64,000 nt of DNA from Alphaproteobacteria bacterium (GTDB lineage: Bacteria > Pseudomonadota > Alphaproteobacteria > Rhizobiales > Xanthobacteraceae), in assembly GCA_016869215.1 (NCBI GenBank), contig VGEP01000017.1, forward strand, positions 24,988 to 88,987, written 5' to 3'. The translations under genes were made by a program, and so were the position numbers. The notes under the pieces were generated by a model. The model had not been told where the DNA came from. It did not search any database and saw only the letters and a program-made list of their open reading frames with translations. This document shows, piece after piece, positions 17,377 through 27,656 of this stretch (within the stretch, counting starts at the first letter, position 1; every line of letters starts with the position of its first letter).

Positions 17377-18530
17377 TGGCCGGACTGCTGCGAGGAGGCG
17401 CCGCAATCGTCGGCGTCGCGGAATCCGACCTCGGCCAGGTGGCCGACGACATGTCTGTGTTCGATCTGATGGCACAAGGCGTCCGGCGAGCCCTCGACGA
17501 CTGCGGAATGGATCTCAGCGACGTCGATGGCCTGTTCTCGGCCACCACGCAGAGCCGCATGTCGGTGCTGGGGCTGGCCGAGTATCTCGGCATCGATCCG
17601 CCATTCCTAGGCTCGACCATCGTGGGCGGCTCGTCCTTCGAGTACCACGTTGCGCAGGCCGTGGGAGCGATCCAGCTCGGACTTTGCAACGTCGCGGTCA
17701 TCGCTTACGGCAGCACACAGCGCAGCGTCGGCCGCAAGCAAGCCTCGGTGCGCGAGTCGAACCCCTACGAGACGCCGTTCAAGCCGTTTCTGCCTGCAAG
17801 CGCCTACGCGCTCGCCGCATCGCGGCATATGCACCAGTTCGGCACCACGCGCGAGCAGCTTGCCGCGGTTGCCGTGGCAGCCCGGGAATGGGCGCTGCTC
17901 AATCCGGCAGCTTGGGAGAAGAAGCCCCTGACCATTGATGAGGTGCTGTCGTCGCGCATGGTCAGCTACCCCTTCACGGTGCGCGATTGCTGTCTCGTCA
18001 CCGATGGCGGCGGAGCGATCGTCGTGACCTCGGCAGAGCGCGCTGAATCGCTCAGGAAGAAGCCGGCCTATGTGCTCGGCTGCGGCCAATCGACCACACA
18101 CGCCAATATCAGCAGCATGACCGACCTGACCGTCACCGGCGCGCTCGCGGCCGGACAAGCGGCGTATTCGATGGCCAAGCTCGGTCCGTCCGATGTGGAT
18201 GTGATCGAACTCTACGACGCCTTCACGATCAACACGATTCTGTTCCTGGAAGATCTTGGCTTCTGCAAAAAAGGCGAGGGCGGAGCGTTCGTCAGCGGCG
18301 GGCGAATTTCGCCGAGGGGCAGCGTTCCGGTCAACACCAACGGCGGCGGGCTGTCGTACTGCCATCCCGGCATGTACGGCTTGCTCATTCTGATTGAGGC
18401 GGTGCGTCAACTGCGTGGAGAATGCAGTGCGCGGCAGGTGAAGGATTGCGAAGTTGCGCTGGTCCACGGCAACGGCGGCGTGCTGTCCTCGCAGGCAACC
18501 GTACTCCTCGGATCGGAATCGACGGTCTAG
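17376..18530 (+). CDS. thiolase-like/SCP2-type acyl-CoA enzyme
   Basis: Predicted 384 residues with the thiolase fold of the SCP-x/lipid-transfer subgroup. The usual nucleophilic cysteine region reads GSTIVGGSSFEYHV (residues 79-92), without Cys. The later motifs are ELYDAFT (Tyr280), GGGLSYCHPGMYG (residues 323-335) and VHGNGGVLS. These match thiolase-like proteins that pair with DUF35 subunits. Some of these, such as the Ltp2-ChsH2 complex of steroid side-chain degradation, act as retro-aldolases rather than thiolases. That role is plausible here but is inference. Start overlaps the upstream stop by one base. Confidence 0.83.
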   Translation: MAGLLRGGAAIVGVAESDLGQVADDMSVFDLMAQGVRRALDDCGMDLSDVDGLFSATTQSRMSVLGLAEYLGIDPPFLGSTIVGGSSFEYHVAQAVGAIQLGLCNVAVIAYGSTQRSVGRKQASVRESNPYETPFKPFLPASAYALAASRHMHQFGTTREQLAAVAVAAREWALLNPAAWEKKPLTIDEVLSSRMVSYPFTVRDCCLVTDGGGAIVVTSAERAESLRKKPAYVLGCGQSTTHANISSMTDLTVTGALAAGQAAYSMAKLGPSDVDVIELYDAFTINTILFLEDLGFCKKGEGGAFVSGGRISPRGSVPVNTNGGGLSYCHPGMYGLLILIEAVRQLRGECSARQVKDCEVALVHGNGGVLSSQATVLLGSESTV

Positions 18531-18536
18531 CGCCGT

Positions 18537-19325
18537 TCACAGGCCGATCGACCGCATGAAATCGTTGACGGCACCTGCGTAGAGCTCAGGCGTCTGCACG
18601 GGTGCATAGTGCGCGCTCTCGATCACCTGATAGCGCGCGCCTGGAATGGCCTTTGCCACCGGCTCCACGAGGTGCGGCGGCCGAACGCGGTCGAGCGCGC
18701 CGGCCATGATGAGGACCGGACATGCGATCTCAGAAAGTTCGGGTTGCAGGTCGGCCGCAATGAGCATGCGGTAGATTGCGCCATAGCTGACCGGATCGCC
18801 GCCAAGCCATCGCGCGCGGAACGCAGCGTATCGCTCCGCGTCGGCGCGCAACTCCATGGGATAGCCGTTGTCGAGAGTGTCGATGACGGCGGTCAGGCCG
18901 CTGTCTTCCATGGCTTTGACGCGGGTCAGGAGCGCCGCCTGACGGTCCTTGGCGATGCTGACCGCCGGGCTGCTCGCCACCACCGCCGCGACCCGCTCCC
19001 GGTGACGGAACGCGGTGTGCAGGGCAATGGCGCCGCCGACCGCAACGCCGGCCAGCACGACTTTCCCGGTCAGCCCGATTGCATCTGTCAGCGCCACAAG
19101 GTCGTCGGACATGGTGTCGATCGAAAGCGGAGGGCGCGCCTTTTGCGACAGTCCTGCACCGCGTGTGTCGTACCGGAGCGTCGAGCGCGTTCTCGAGAAT
19201 TGAGGGAGAACGAAATCCCAGCTCTCCAGCGTTCCTCCCATTTCGTGGATGAGGATGAGCGGGGTGCCTCCAGACCCCGACCGATCGTATCGCAGGGCCG
19301 TCCCGTTGACTTCGATGAAGTTCAT
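18537..19325 (-). CDS. alpha/beta-hydrolase, enol-lactonase-like, nucleophile Ser replaced by Ala
   Basis: Predicted 262 residues with a full alpha/beta-hydrolase fold: the oxyanion segment LILIHEMGG, a nucleophile elbow reading GVAVGG (residues 93-98), Asp212 (GALDRVRPP) and His239 (ESAHYAP). The elbow should be GxSxGG; here residue 95 is Ala, so a classical Ser-His-Asp triad is absent while its acid and base remain. The 4-nt overlap with the upstream CoA-transferase subunit B gene ties it to a beta-ketoadipate-like set, where PcaD would hydrolyse an enol-lactone. Confidence 0.82.
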   Translation of the reverse strand: MNFIEVNGTALRYDRSGSGGTPLILIHEMGGTLESWDFVLPQFSRTRSTLRYDTRGAGLSQKARPPLSIDTMSDDLVALTDAIGLTGKVVLAGVAVGGAIALHTAFRHRERVAAVVASSPAVSIAKDRQAALLTRVKAMEDSGLTAVIDTLDNGYPMELRADAERYAAFRARWLGGDPVSYGAIYRMLIAADLQPELSEIACPVLIMAGALDRVRPPHLVEPVAKAIPGARYQVIESAHYAPVQTPELYAGAVNDFMRSIGL

Positions 19326-20020
19326 CGCGGCTCGTCCGGCAGCGCGATGGCGGGAGCCGTCAACGTCCGGCAGTCGGGCGCGAAATTCAGCGGCGCCTCC
19401 GTGCGATCGCGAAGGTCCTGCGCGCTCAACCCATCGATCATCTCGCGAACCAACATTCCATCGGCGGTCACGTCGATCACGGCGAGATCAGTATAGACGC
19501 GGGTGACGCAATGGAGCGCGGTCAGCGGCAAAGTGCACCGGTTCAAGAGGCGAGGCGCTCCTTGGCGTGTGACGTGCTCCATGAGAACCCAGACAGAGCG
19601 AGCACACGCGGCAAGGTCCATCGCGCCTCCGATTAGCGGCCCTTTGTTAGGCAGGCGCATATCCCAATTGGCGAGATCGCCGTTAGAGGCCACCTCGAAC
19701 GCTCCAAGGATCGCCACGTCAATGTGGCCGCCACGGATCATCGCGAACGACCAGGAGGAATCCACGAATGAGCCGCCGGGCCGCAGCGTTACGCGCCGGC
19801 TGCCGGCGTCGACGAGGTCGGAGTCGACTTGATCCGGCGGGGCGGCAGGGCCGACGCCGATCACGCCATTCTCAGACTGTATGAAGACATCCATCTCGGG
19901 GCGCACATAGTCGGCGACGGCCACCGGCATCCCGAGTCCGAGATTGACCAGCATCCCATCGGTTATGTCATTCGCGGCGCGCCATGCGATTTGCAGGCGG
20001 TTGAGCGGCTGCGGGCTCAT
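19322..20020 (-). CDS. 3-oxoacid CoA-transferase, subunit B
   Basis: Predicted 232 residues. The SENG motif at residues 49-52 supplies the catalytic glutamate (Glu50) of family I CoA-transferases, and LGLGMPVAVADYV precedes it as in PcaJ, ScoB and AtoA. With the A subunit it moves CoA from succinyl-CoA or acetyl-CoA to a 3-oxo acid. It overlaps the A-subunit gene by 4 bases and the hydrolase gene by 4 bases, a tightly coupled trio. The 3-oxoadipate (PcaIJ) reaction is one option among several. Confidence 0.87.
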   Translation of the reverse strand: MSPQPLNRLQIAWRAANDITDGMLVNLGLGMPVAVADYVRPEMDVFIQSENGVIGVGPAAPPDQVDSDLVDAGSRRVTLRPGGSFVDSSWSFAMIRGGHIDVAILGAFEVASNGDLANWDMRLPNKGPLIGGAMDLAACARSVWVLMEHVTRQGAPRLLNRCTLPLTALHCVTRVYTDLAVIDVTADGMLVREMIDGLSAQDLRDRTEAPLNFAPDCRTLTAPAIALPDEPR

Positions 20021-20688
20021 TTGGACGCTTCTACCACTCGGTCGACGTAGACTCCGGACAGTCCCACCCGATCGTGCGGTATTGGCTCGTCGAGCACTGC
20101 GCGAACTTCAGCCACAACCAACGTTGCGGCTGTGGCCATCACGGGCCCGAAATTCATCTGCGCGTAACGGAAGGAAAGATTGCCGTAGTGATCGGCGGTG
20201 TCGGCCCGGATCAGCGCCAGGTCGCCGGACAAAGCGTACTCCAGGATGTAGTCGCGATCCTTGATCCGCCGCATTTCCTTACCTTGTGCGATCTCGGTAC
20301 CAAGCCCGACCGGGGTATAGAAGGCGGGAATGCCGGCCCCGCCTGCACGGATACGTTCGGTAAATGTGCCTTGCGGGATGCATTCCAACTCGATCTTGCC
20401 TGCCATCCATAGCCGTTCAAACGCGGTTGGCTCCTTACCACGGCCCCGTGCGGTCGTGCAGATCATCTTGCGGACCAGGCCGGCTTCCAACAGTTCGTGG
20501 GTCAATGAGTAGCGGTGGGTTGCCGAGTTGACGACGAGCGTCATGTCCTTCGGCGCGCGGTCCCGCAGTGCGCGGATCAACTCGTTGGGAAAGCCTGCTC
20601 CGCCAAAACCCGAAATCAGGACAACCGCGCCGTCGCGAACGTCGGCTATTGCGTCGGCGGCCGTGTTGACACGCTTATCGATGGACAT
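20017..20688 (-). CDS. 3-oxoacid CoA-transferase, subunit A
   Basis: Predicted 223 residues from the ATG of MSIDKRVNTAADAIADVRDG; an in-frame start at 20760 would add an atypical N-terminus. VLISGFGGAGFPNELIRAL is the CoA-binding signature of the alpha subunit, and GGAGIPAFYTPVGLGT lies in the substrate-binding region. It is the first gene of the CoA-transferase A-B-hydrolase operon. The roughly 220-bp region upstream of it, before the AraC remnant, presumably contains the promoter. Confidence 0.87.
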   Translation of the reverse strand: MSIDKRVNTAADAIADVRDGAVVLISGFGGAGFPNELIRALRDRAPKDMTLVVNSATHRYSLTHELLEAGLVRKMICTTARGRGKEPTAFERLWMAGKIELECIPQGTFTERIRAGGAGIPAFYTPVGLGTEIAQGKEMRRIKDRDYILEYALSGDLALIRADTADHYGNLSFRYAQMNFGPVMATAATLVVAEVRAVLDEPIPHDRVGLSGVYVDRVVEASK

Positions 20689-20908
20689 GCCGGATGCTCT
20701 GGTGGACGCAAAAGGGAAGTACTCGTCATAATACTCAATCAACCGGCTACGCTGGGTCAAGGCGAGACGTCACCGCACTTCGTCTCTTCCGTTACGACGA
20801 GCGAAGACTCCGACGCTGATTAGCAGGCACCTACTTCGAAACCTCGAGGGGCCGCCGATCCCGTCACATGGCGCAGCCAACCCACCACCGTGACGGAGCC
20901 GGAAAAAT

Positions 20909-21028
20909 CTAACTTCCAGCGATCCAACGTTGGGTCTCAGAGCAGCCGGTATGCTTCTTGAAGGCGCGCGAGAGGTGGCTCCGACTCGCCAAGCCAGCGC
21001 GGATCTCCGGGAAACACGAGTCCGAGAC
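20909..21028 (-). pseudogene. remnant of AraC-family regulator C-terminus
   Basis: Reading the minus strand gives FPEIRAGLASRSHLSRAFKK, then HTGCSETQRWIAG and a stop (20909-20911). This matches the second helix-turn-helix of AraC/XylS regulators, in which SxSHLSRxFKxHTG is typical. Only about 35 residues remain, and the upstream side ends in the dispersed repeat at 21028-21055. The rest of the gene is missing. The remainder of the gap 20689-21073 shows no other gene. Confidence 0.55.
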
Positions 21029-21055
21029 CTCAAGGGGAGAGGGAAGCGAGCAAGC
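21028..21055. repeat. 28-bp inverted copy of dispersed repeat at 8028-8055
   Basis: These 28 bases are the exact reverse complement of 8028-8055. Here the element adjoins a truncated AraC-family remnant and lies just beyond the 3' end of a crotonase gene. Such short repeats are frequent in intergenic DNA of rhizobia. Confidence 0.65.
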
Positions 21056-21073
21056 GGCGAGGATTGAGTCGAT

Positions 21074-21895
21074 CTACCGCCCGGTAAACCGCGGCTTGCG
21101 CCCCTCGCGGTGCGCCGCGATCCCCTCGTCCACGTCATCGCTCCATTCGATGGCGTAGCGCAGCGCATCCGACAATTCGCGCGCCGCCGGCAGACCCGGA
21201 TCGAGCCGCGCCGCCATGATGCGCTTCGCCCCGCGCGTGGCGAGCGGACCCGCCGACGCGATGCGCTCGGCAAGCGCCCGCACCTCCGCCGCGAGCCGCT
21301 CGGATGGATAGACATGCTGCACCAGTCCCAAGCGTTCCATCTCGGCCGAGTCGACGCTGCGGCTGGTACAGATCAGTTCCAGCGCACGCGCCTTGCCCAC
21401 GATCGAGGCCAGGCGATAGGGCGCGCCGGCGCCCGGAAAGCTGCCCCAGCTCGCCTCCGGCAACGCCATGGTGGCGTGGGCGGCCGCGATCCGGATGTCG
21501 CAGGCAAGCGACAGCTCCGCGCCGCCCGCGCGGGTGACGCCGTTCAGAGCGGCGATCGTGATCTGCGGCAGCGCCTCGACCGCCGCATAGGCGCGGTTCG
21601 CAAGCCGCACGATCTCGATCACGTCCTCCTTGCTGTAGGAGGCGCGGATCACCGGGTTGAGGATGCCCATGGAAAAGAACTTCGAGCCCGCGCCGGTGAC
21701 GACCAGCACGTTGGTCTCGTCGTCGCGCGCCAGCTCGCGGGCGAGCACTTCGAGCTTTGCCAGCGCATCGGGGGTCAGGCGATTGTCGTCGTCGGGGCGA
21801 TCGATGACGATAGTGGCGATGCCGCCGGATTTCGTCATCTTGAGGTCGCCGGTGACCGGCTGATACGGCGGCTTCTTCGCTTGATCGGCAGACAT
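21074..21895 (-). CDS. enoyl-CoA hydratase/isomerase (crotonase) family
   Basis: Predicted 273 residues from the ATG of MSADQAKKPPYQPV. The crotonase fold shows in LNGVTRAGGAELSLACDIRIA, the second oxyanion strand, and ALPEASWGSFPGAGAPYRLA, the region of the catalytic glutamates. The first oxyanion motif reads FFSMGILNP instead of the usual SAGxDL, so the active site may be tuned for an unusual substrate. It begins 28 bases after the ligA stop on the same strand and may be transcribed with it. Only distantly like the crotonase at 12289. Confidence 0.82.
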   Translation of the reverse strand: MSADQAKKPPYQPVTGDLKMTKSGGIATIVIDRPDDDNRLTPDALAKLEVLARELARDDETNVLVVTGAGSKFFSMGILNPVIRASYSKEDVIEIVRLANRAYAAVEALPQITIAALNGVTRAGGAELSLACDIRIAAAHATMALPEASWGSFPGAGAPYRLASIVGKARALELICTSRSVDSAEMERLGLVQHVYPSERLAAEVRALAERIASAGPLATRGAKRIMAARLDPGLPAARELSDALRYAIEWSDDVDEGIAAHREGRKPRFTGR

Positions 21896-21923
21896 CCGTT
21901 CCCGCTCCCCTGAATTCGCGCCG

Positions 21924-24062
<2,139 letters not shown>

Positions 24063-24131
24063 TCATTCGGAGCGCGTTGGAAGCCGCCCACGGATTGAAG
24101 CCACATCTCTGTTCCGCCTAGACTTTCAGCC

Positions 24132-25130
24132 ATGAAGGCCATTCGCATCCATTCGCATGGCGGCCCAGAGGTCATGCGGTTCGAGGAGATCGACCTGCCG
24201 CCGCCCGGGCCGGGCGAGGCGCGCATCCGCCACACCGCCATCGCGCTCAATTTCTCCGACATCAACGTGCGGCGCGGCGGCTTCTACCGCAAGGAGCCGC
24301 TGCCGATGCCGATCATCCTCGGCAACGAGGCCGCTGGCGTCGTCACCGCGCTCGGGCCGGGCGTGGACGGCGTCGCGACGGGCGACCGCGTCGGCTATTG
24401 CGGCACCGGCTCGAACTTCTGGGCCAACACCGGCGCCTACGCCGAGGAGCGCAACGTCCCGGCCGACCGGCTGGTGAAGCTGCCCGGGAGCGTGACGGAC
24501 CAACAGGCCGCGGCGACGATGCTGAAAGGCCTCACGGCTTCGAGCGTGGTCAACCGCATCTTCCGGCCCAAGCCCGGCGACACCGTGCTGATCCATGCCG
24601 CGGCGAGCGGCGTCGGACTTTTGCTGGCGCAATGGTCGAAGCACTTCGGCGCGACCGTCATCGGCACCGTCGGCAGCGCCGAGAAGGCGAAGATCGCCCG
24701 CGAGCACGGCTGCGACCACACCATCCTCTACCGCGAGACCGACTTCGTGCCGGCGGTGAAGGCGATCGTGCCGGGCGGGGTCAGCGCGGTGTTCGACGGC
24801 GTCGGCCTCGACACGTTCGAGAAGTCGCTCGACTGCATGGCGCCGTTCGCCATGATCGTGAACTACGGCAACGCCTCCGGCCATGTGCCGCCGCTCGATA
24901 TTCTGAAACTGTCGCTGAAAGGCTCGCTGTCGGTGAACCGTCCGGGCGTCAGCACGTTCCTCGGCGAGCCGGCGCGGTTCCGCAGGCTGTGCGCCGAATT
25001 GTTCGACGCGGTCGCGAGCGGCATCCTGAAAACCACCGCGATCCGCACTTACGCGCTTGCCGACGCGGCGCAGGCGCACCGCGACGCCGAAGCCGCCAAG
25101 CACGCCGGTCCCGTGGTGTTGTTGCCTTAA
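24132..25130 (+). CDS. zinc-free quinone oxidoreductase (MDR superfamily)
   Basis: Predicted 332 residues. The GroES-like domain carries NFSDINVRRGGFY and GNEAAGVVTALGPGVDG, and the Rossmann domain carries VLIHAAASGVGLLLAQWSKHFGA, the NADPH-binding signature of the zeta-crystallin/quinone oxidoreductase branch. The structural-zinc cysteines of alcohol dehydrogenases are absent. It likely reduces quinones or enones with NADPH. It is divergent from ligA, and an AhpD-like gene follows 22 bases after the stop, suggesting a two-gene operon. Confidence 0.88.
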   Translation: MKAIRIHSHGGPEVMRFEEIDLPPPGPGEARIRHTAIALNFSDINVRRGGFYRKEPLPMPIILGNEAAGVVTALGPGVDGVATGDRVGYCGTGSNFWANTGAYAEERNVPADRLVKLPGSVTDQQAAATMLKGLTASSVVNRIFRPKPGDTVLIHAAASGVGLLLAQWSKHFGATVIGTVGSAEKAKIAREHGCDHTILYRETDFVPAVKAIVPGGVSAVFDGVGLDTFEKSLDCMAPFAMIVNYGNASGHVPPLDILKLSLKGSLSVNRPGVSTFLGEPARFRRLCAELFDAVASGILKTTAIRTYALADAAQAHRDAEAAKHAGPVVLLP

Positions 25131-25152
25131 AGGCTGAAGGAGGGAGGCCGCC

Positions 25153-25620
25153 ATGCAAGCCCGTCTCGATTTCCGAAAAGCATCTCCCTCAGCCGACAAG
25201 GCCATGGGCGGGCTGCACGCCTTCGTCCGCAATTGCGGCCTCGAACATTCGCTGCTGGAGCTGGTCAAGCTGCGCGCCTCGCAGCTCAACGGCTGCGCCC
25301 ACTGCATCGACATGCACGCCAAGGAGCTGCGCGCCGGCGGCGAGAGCGAGCAGCGCATCTATTTGCTCGACGCCTGGCGGGAGTCGCCGCAATACACCGC
25401 CCGCGAGCGCGCGGCGCTGGCCTGGACGGAAGCCGTGACGCTGGTGACCGACGGCCACGTGCCGGACGAGGTCTATGCGGAGGCGCGCGCGCAGTTCGGC
25501 GAGGAGGAGCTGGTCAACCTCACCATGGCGCTGGTCGCGATCAACGGCGCCAACCGCCTCAACATCGCCTTCCGCACCGTGCCGGGCAGCCATCAGGTCC
25601 GGCAGCGGGCGGCGGAATAG
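25153..25620 (+). CDS. AhpD-like carboxymuconolactone decarboxylase-family protein
   Basis: Predicted 155 residues with GGAGG 6 bases before the ATG. LVKLRASQLNGCAHCIDMHAKEL holds the CxxC pair (Cys48, Cys51) and His55 of the AhpD peroxidase subgroup, so alkylhydroperoxidase or disulfide-exchange activity is likely. The remainder is all helical, as in the family. Pairing with the upstream NADPH-dependent oxidoreductase suggests a shared role in oxidative or electrophile stress. Confidence 0.88.
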   Translation: MQARLDFRKASPSADKAMGGLHAFVRNCGLEHSLLELVKLRASQLNGCAHCIDMHAKELRAGGESEQRIYLLDAWRESPQYTARERAALAWTEAVTLVTDGHVPDEVYAEARAQFGEEELVNLTMALVAINGANRLNIAFRTVPGSHQVRQRAAE

Positions 25621-25702
25621 CCCTTTCTTGGCCGGGGCGGACCGGCGTAACCTTCGAATCACGGTGCGGCGGGCCTGAGAGGCCAAAACAGGCCAGCGGC
25701 CG

Positions 25703-25728
25703 GAGGGCTCCCGGAAACGGGGGCCCTC
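25703..25728 (+). terminator. GAAA-loop hairpin after the AhpD-like gene
   Basis: GAGGGCTCCCG (25703-25713) pairs with CGGGGGCCCTC (25718-25728) with one G-U pair around a GAAA loop. It lies 82 bases past the AhpD-like stop and before the next gene. No U-run follows, so factor-independent termination is uncertain. Confidence 0.4.
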
Positions 25729-25837
25729 ACCGCTTCCGAGCGCTCCCGGCCGCTGTCCATGCGCCTCTTGATTTGCCGCAATGCAGTCTGGCGCCGGCTG
25801 CCGCGACACTGCCTGCAAAATCGAAACGGAGTTGCCG

Positions 25838-26884
25838 ATGCGTCGCGTGCTGTTTGCCGCCGTGGGCTTGATGCTGTCCATGACCGGCGCCTGTTCGCCG
25901 CCGCCCGAACTGACTCGTCCCGCGGCGCCGCCGGAGGCATCGGCCCGTTCCCTGCTCCCGCCCGGCCGCGTCGAATCCGTTTCGATTGCAGGCTCCATCG
26001 ACGGAGCCCGCGCGACCGCCCCTGACGGCACCCTCACGGCACTGCGCTATGCCAACCCCGACGCCGCCCGCACCGCGTTCGATGTACTGGCACAGCGCAT
26101 GGAATCGCGAAGCGGCATCACAAACCGCAGCCGCGTGTCGGTCGGCGCACTGCAATACCTGCGGTATTCGGGCGGCGATGCGGCCGGCCTGATCTGGTTG
26201 AGCCAGACCTGGCTGTTCGCGGCGGAGGCGCAGAACGCCGAGCGTGTGGCGGCGCTGATCGCGGCCTCCAAGGCCGGCGGCGTCGAGGATACCGGCCAGT
26301 TGTTCATGCTGCTCGCCATCGTCGGTGCGGCTATCGTGATCGGGCTTGTGGTGCTGATCCTGCTGCTGCGCCGCTACCTCCGCAGCCAAATCGTTGCCCC
26401 CGCGCCGGGCGTAGCGCCGGTGCCGCGCGCGGCGCTGATCGAGCGGCTGATGGGGCTCAACGACCCGTCTCGGCCCTGGCAGGTGCGGACCGGGCCGGAG
26501 GCCGACCTGGTGGTGGAGTGGAAGGTCGCCGACGCCGCCTGGTGGGGCGTCATGGCCAAGCAAGGCGTGCGCGAAACCTATCGGCTGAGGCTCTATCTCG
26601 ACGAGGCCGCGCATCGCGTCGGCGCACTCGACGAAAGCTCCGAAGTCGAATGGTCGGCTGGGCTGATGAGCGCGCCGACTTTCAGGCTGCAGAAGACCGC
26701 CTTCCGCGGCGTCCAACTGTTCAAACGCAAACGCCAAGTGGCCTACGGCTTCGACACGCCCGCGGGCGGCGGCTTCGGCAAGAAGCTCGACGTGGACTTC
26801 GATCTCGATGCGCTCAAACAGCCGGTGGTCGCGGCGGTGACCGCCGCGGGCTGGAGCTACGCCCCGGTCGCGCGTCCGCAATGA
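25838..26884 (+). CDS. hypothetical membrane-anchored protein, possible lipoprotein
   Basis: Predicted 348 residues. The N-terminus MRRVLFAAVGLMLSMTGAC resembles a lipoprotein signal with Cys19, though the lipobox TGAC is not canonical. A periplasmic-type region follows, then one strong membrane segment (about residues 153-178, FMLLAIVGAAIVIGLVVLIL), and a basic C-terminal domain of about 165 residues. That domain contains VRTGPEADLVVEWKVADAAWWG. I do not recognise the family. With a lipid anchor plus one transmembrane helix, the C-terminal domain would face the cytoplasm. It converges with the DedA gene. Confidence 0.7.
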   Translation: MRRVLFAAVGLMLSMTGACSPPPELTRPAAPPEASARSLLPPGRVESVSIAGSIDGARATAPDGTLTALRYANPDAARTAFDVLAQRMESRSGITNRSRVSVGALQYLRYSGGDAAGLIWLSQTWLFAAEAQNAERVAALIAASKAGGVEDTGQLFMLLAIVGAAIVIGLVVLILLLRRYLRSQIVAPAPGVAPVPRAALIERLMGLNDPSRPWQVRTGPEADLVVEWKVADAAWWGVMAKQGVRETYRLRLYLDEAAHRVGALDESSEVEWSAGLMSAPTFRLQKTAFRGVQLFKRKRQVAYGFDTPAGGGFGKKLDVDFDLDALKQPVVAAVTAAGWSYAPVARPQ

Positions 26885-26893
26885 GCGGCTGCG

Positions 26894-27484
26894 CTAATTC
26901 CGCTCCACGATCCGGTCGAGCTTCTTGCTGAGCAGCCACGACGCGCCGAGGAACAGCACCAGCATGACGAGGCCGATGCTGGACGATGCGTCGTTCATCA
27001 GCTTCTCCGACAATTGCCCGAACGCGAAGCCTATCGACACCACCACCACCGCCCACAGGCCCGCAGCGACGAAGTTGATCGCTAGGAACGTCGACCACGG
27101 CAGCCGCGACATGCCGTAGGCGAAGCCCGCGACGCCGCGGATGCCGTGCGGGTAGCGGTGGAACAGGATCATCAGGAGATAGTGGCGGTCGGCGAGCCGG
27201 GTGGTGATCTCGATCGCGCGGTAGAGCCGCGGAAACCGCTTCAGCCAGCCGGTGCCGAACTTGCGCCCGATCCAGAACCGGATCGCGTCGCCGGTGAAGC
27301 TGCCGAACCAGCACACGCCGACCAGCGTGCCGAAGCTGAGCGCGCCGGTCGCGGCCGCATAGCCGCCGAACAGGCCGAGCAGCAGGCTGTGCGAGGCCGA
27401 ATAGGCGAAGATCAGCGTGTAGGCCGCGTCGCCGTGCTGGCGCAGGATGTCCAGGAACGAGGTGATGTCGGTCGGTAGCGGCAC
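26894..27484 (-). CDS. DedA/VTT-family inner-membrane protein
   Basis: Predicted 196 residues with about four to five hydrophobic segments and two re-entrant-like regions. LLLGLFGGYAAATGALSFGTL and the later HRYPHGIRGVAGFAYGMSRLPWSTFLAINFVAAGLW are characteristic of DedA proteins, including the conserved R-G-V/A-G stretch. Bacterial DedA proteins act in undecaprenyl-phosphate or phospholipid translocation and membrane homeostasis. The substrate is not assignable here. The upstream 271 bp consist largely of dispersed repeats. Confidence 0.85.
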   Translation of the reverse strand: MPLPTDITSFLDILRQHGDAAYTLIFAYSASHSLLLGLFGGYAAATGALSFGTLVGVCWFGSFTGDAIRFWIGRKFGTGWLKRFPRLYRAIEITTRLADRHYLLMILFHRYPHGIRGVAGFAYGMSRLPWSTFLAINFVAAGLWAVVVVSIGFAFGQLSEKLMNDASSSIGLVMLVLFLGASWLLSKKLDRIVERN

Positions 27485-27520
27485 GGGTTACCTTGCTACG
27501 ATACGGTCCTCTCTCCCGTT

Positions 27521-27578
27521 CGTCCCCACGGAAGCGGGGACCCAGCGCTGGATTCCCATTTGCGCGGGAATGAGCGGA
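27521..27578. repeat. REP-like element: two hairpins flanking a 10-bp palindrome
   Basis: GTCCCC...GGGGAC forms one hairpin (27522-27541), CCAGCGCTGG is a perfect palindrome (27542-27551), and TTCCC...GGGAA forms a second hairpin. The whole element is roughly self-complementary. Its text closely resembles REP-type repeats I recognise from Bradyrhizobium-like genomes; the count of copies elsewhere cannot be judged here. Confidence 0.6.
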
Positions 27579-27656
27579 GTATGAGGCGCCTCAGCCCAAG
27601 ACATGGCCTTCTATCATCGCGGCGCGCGTCACTGGAAGCGGAAACGCCGCGGCCTA

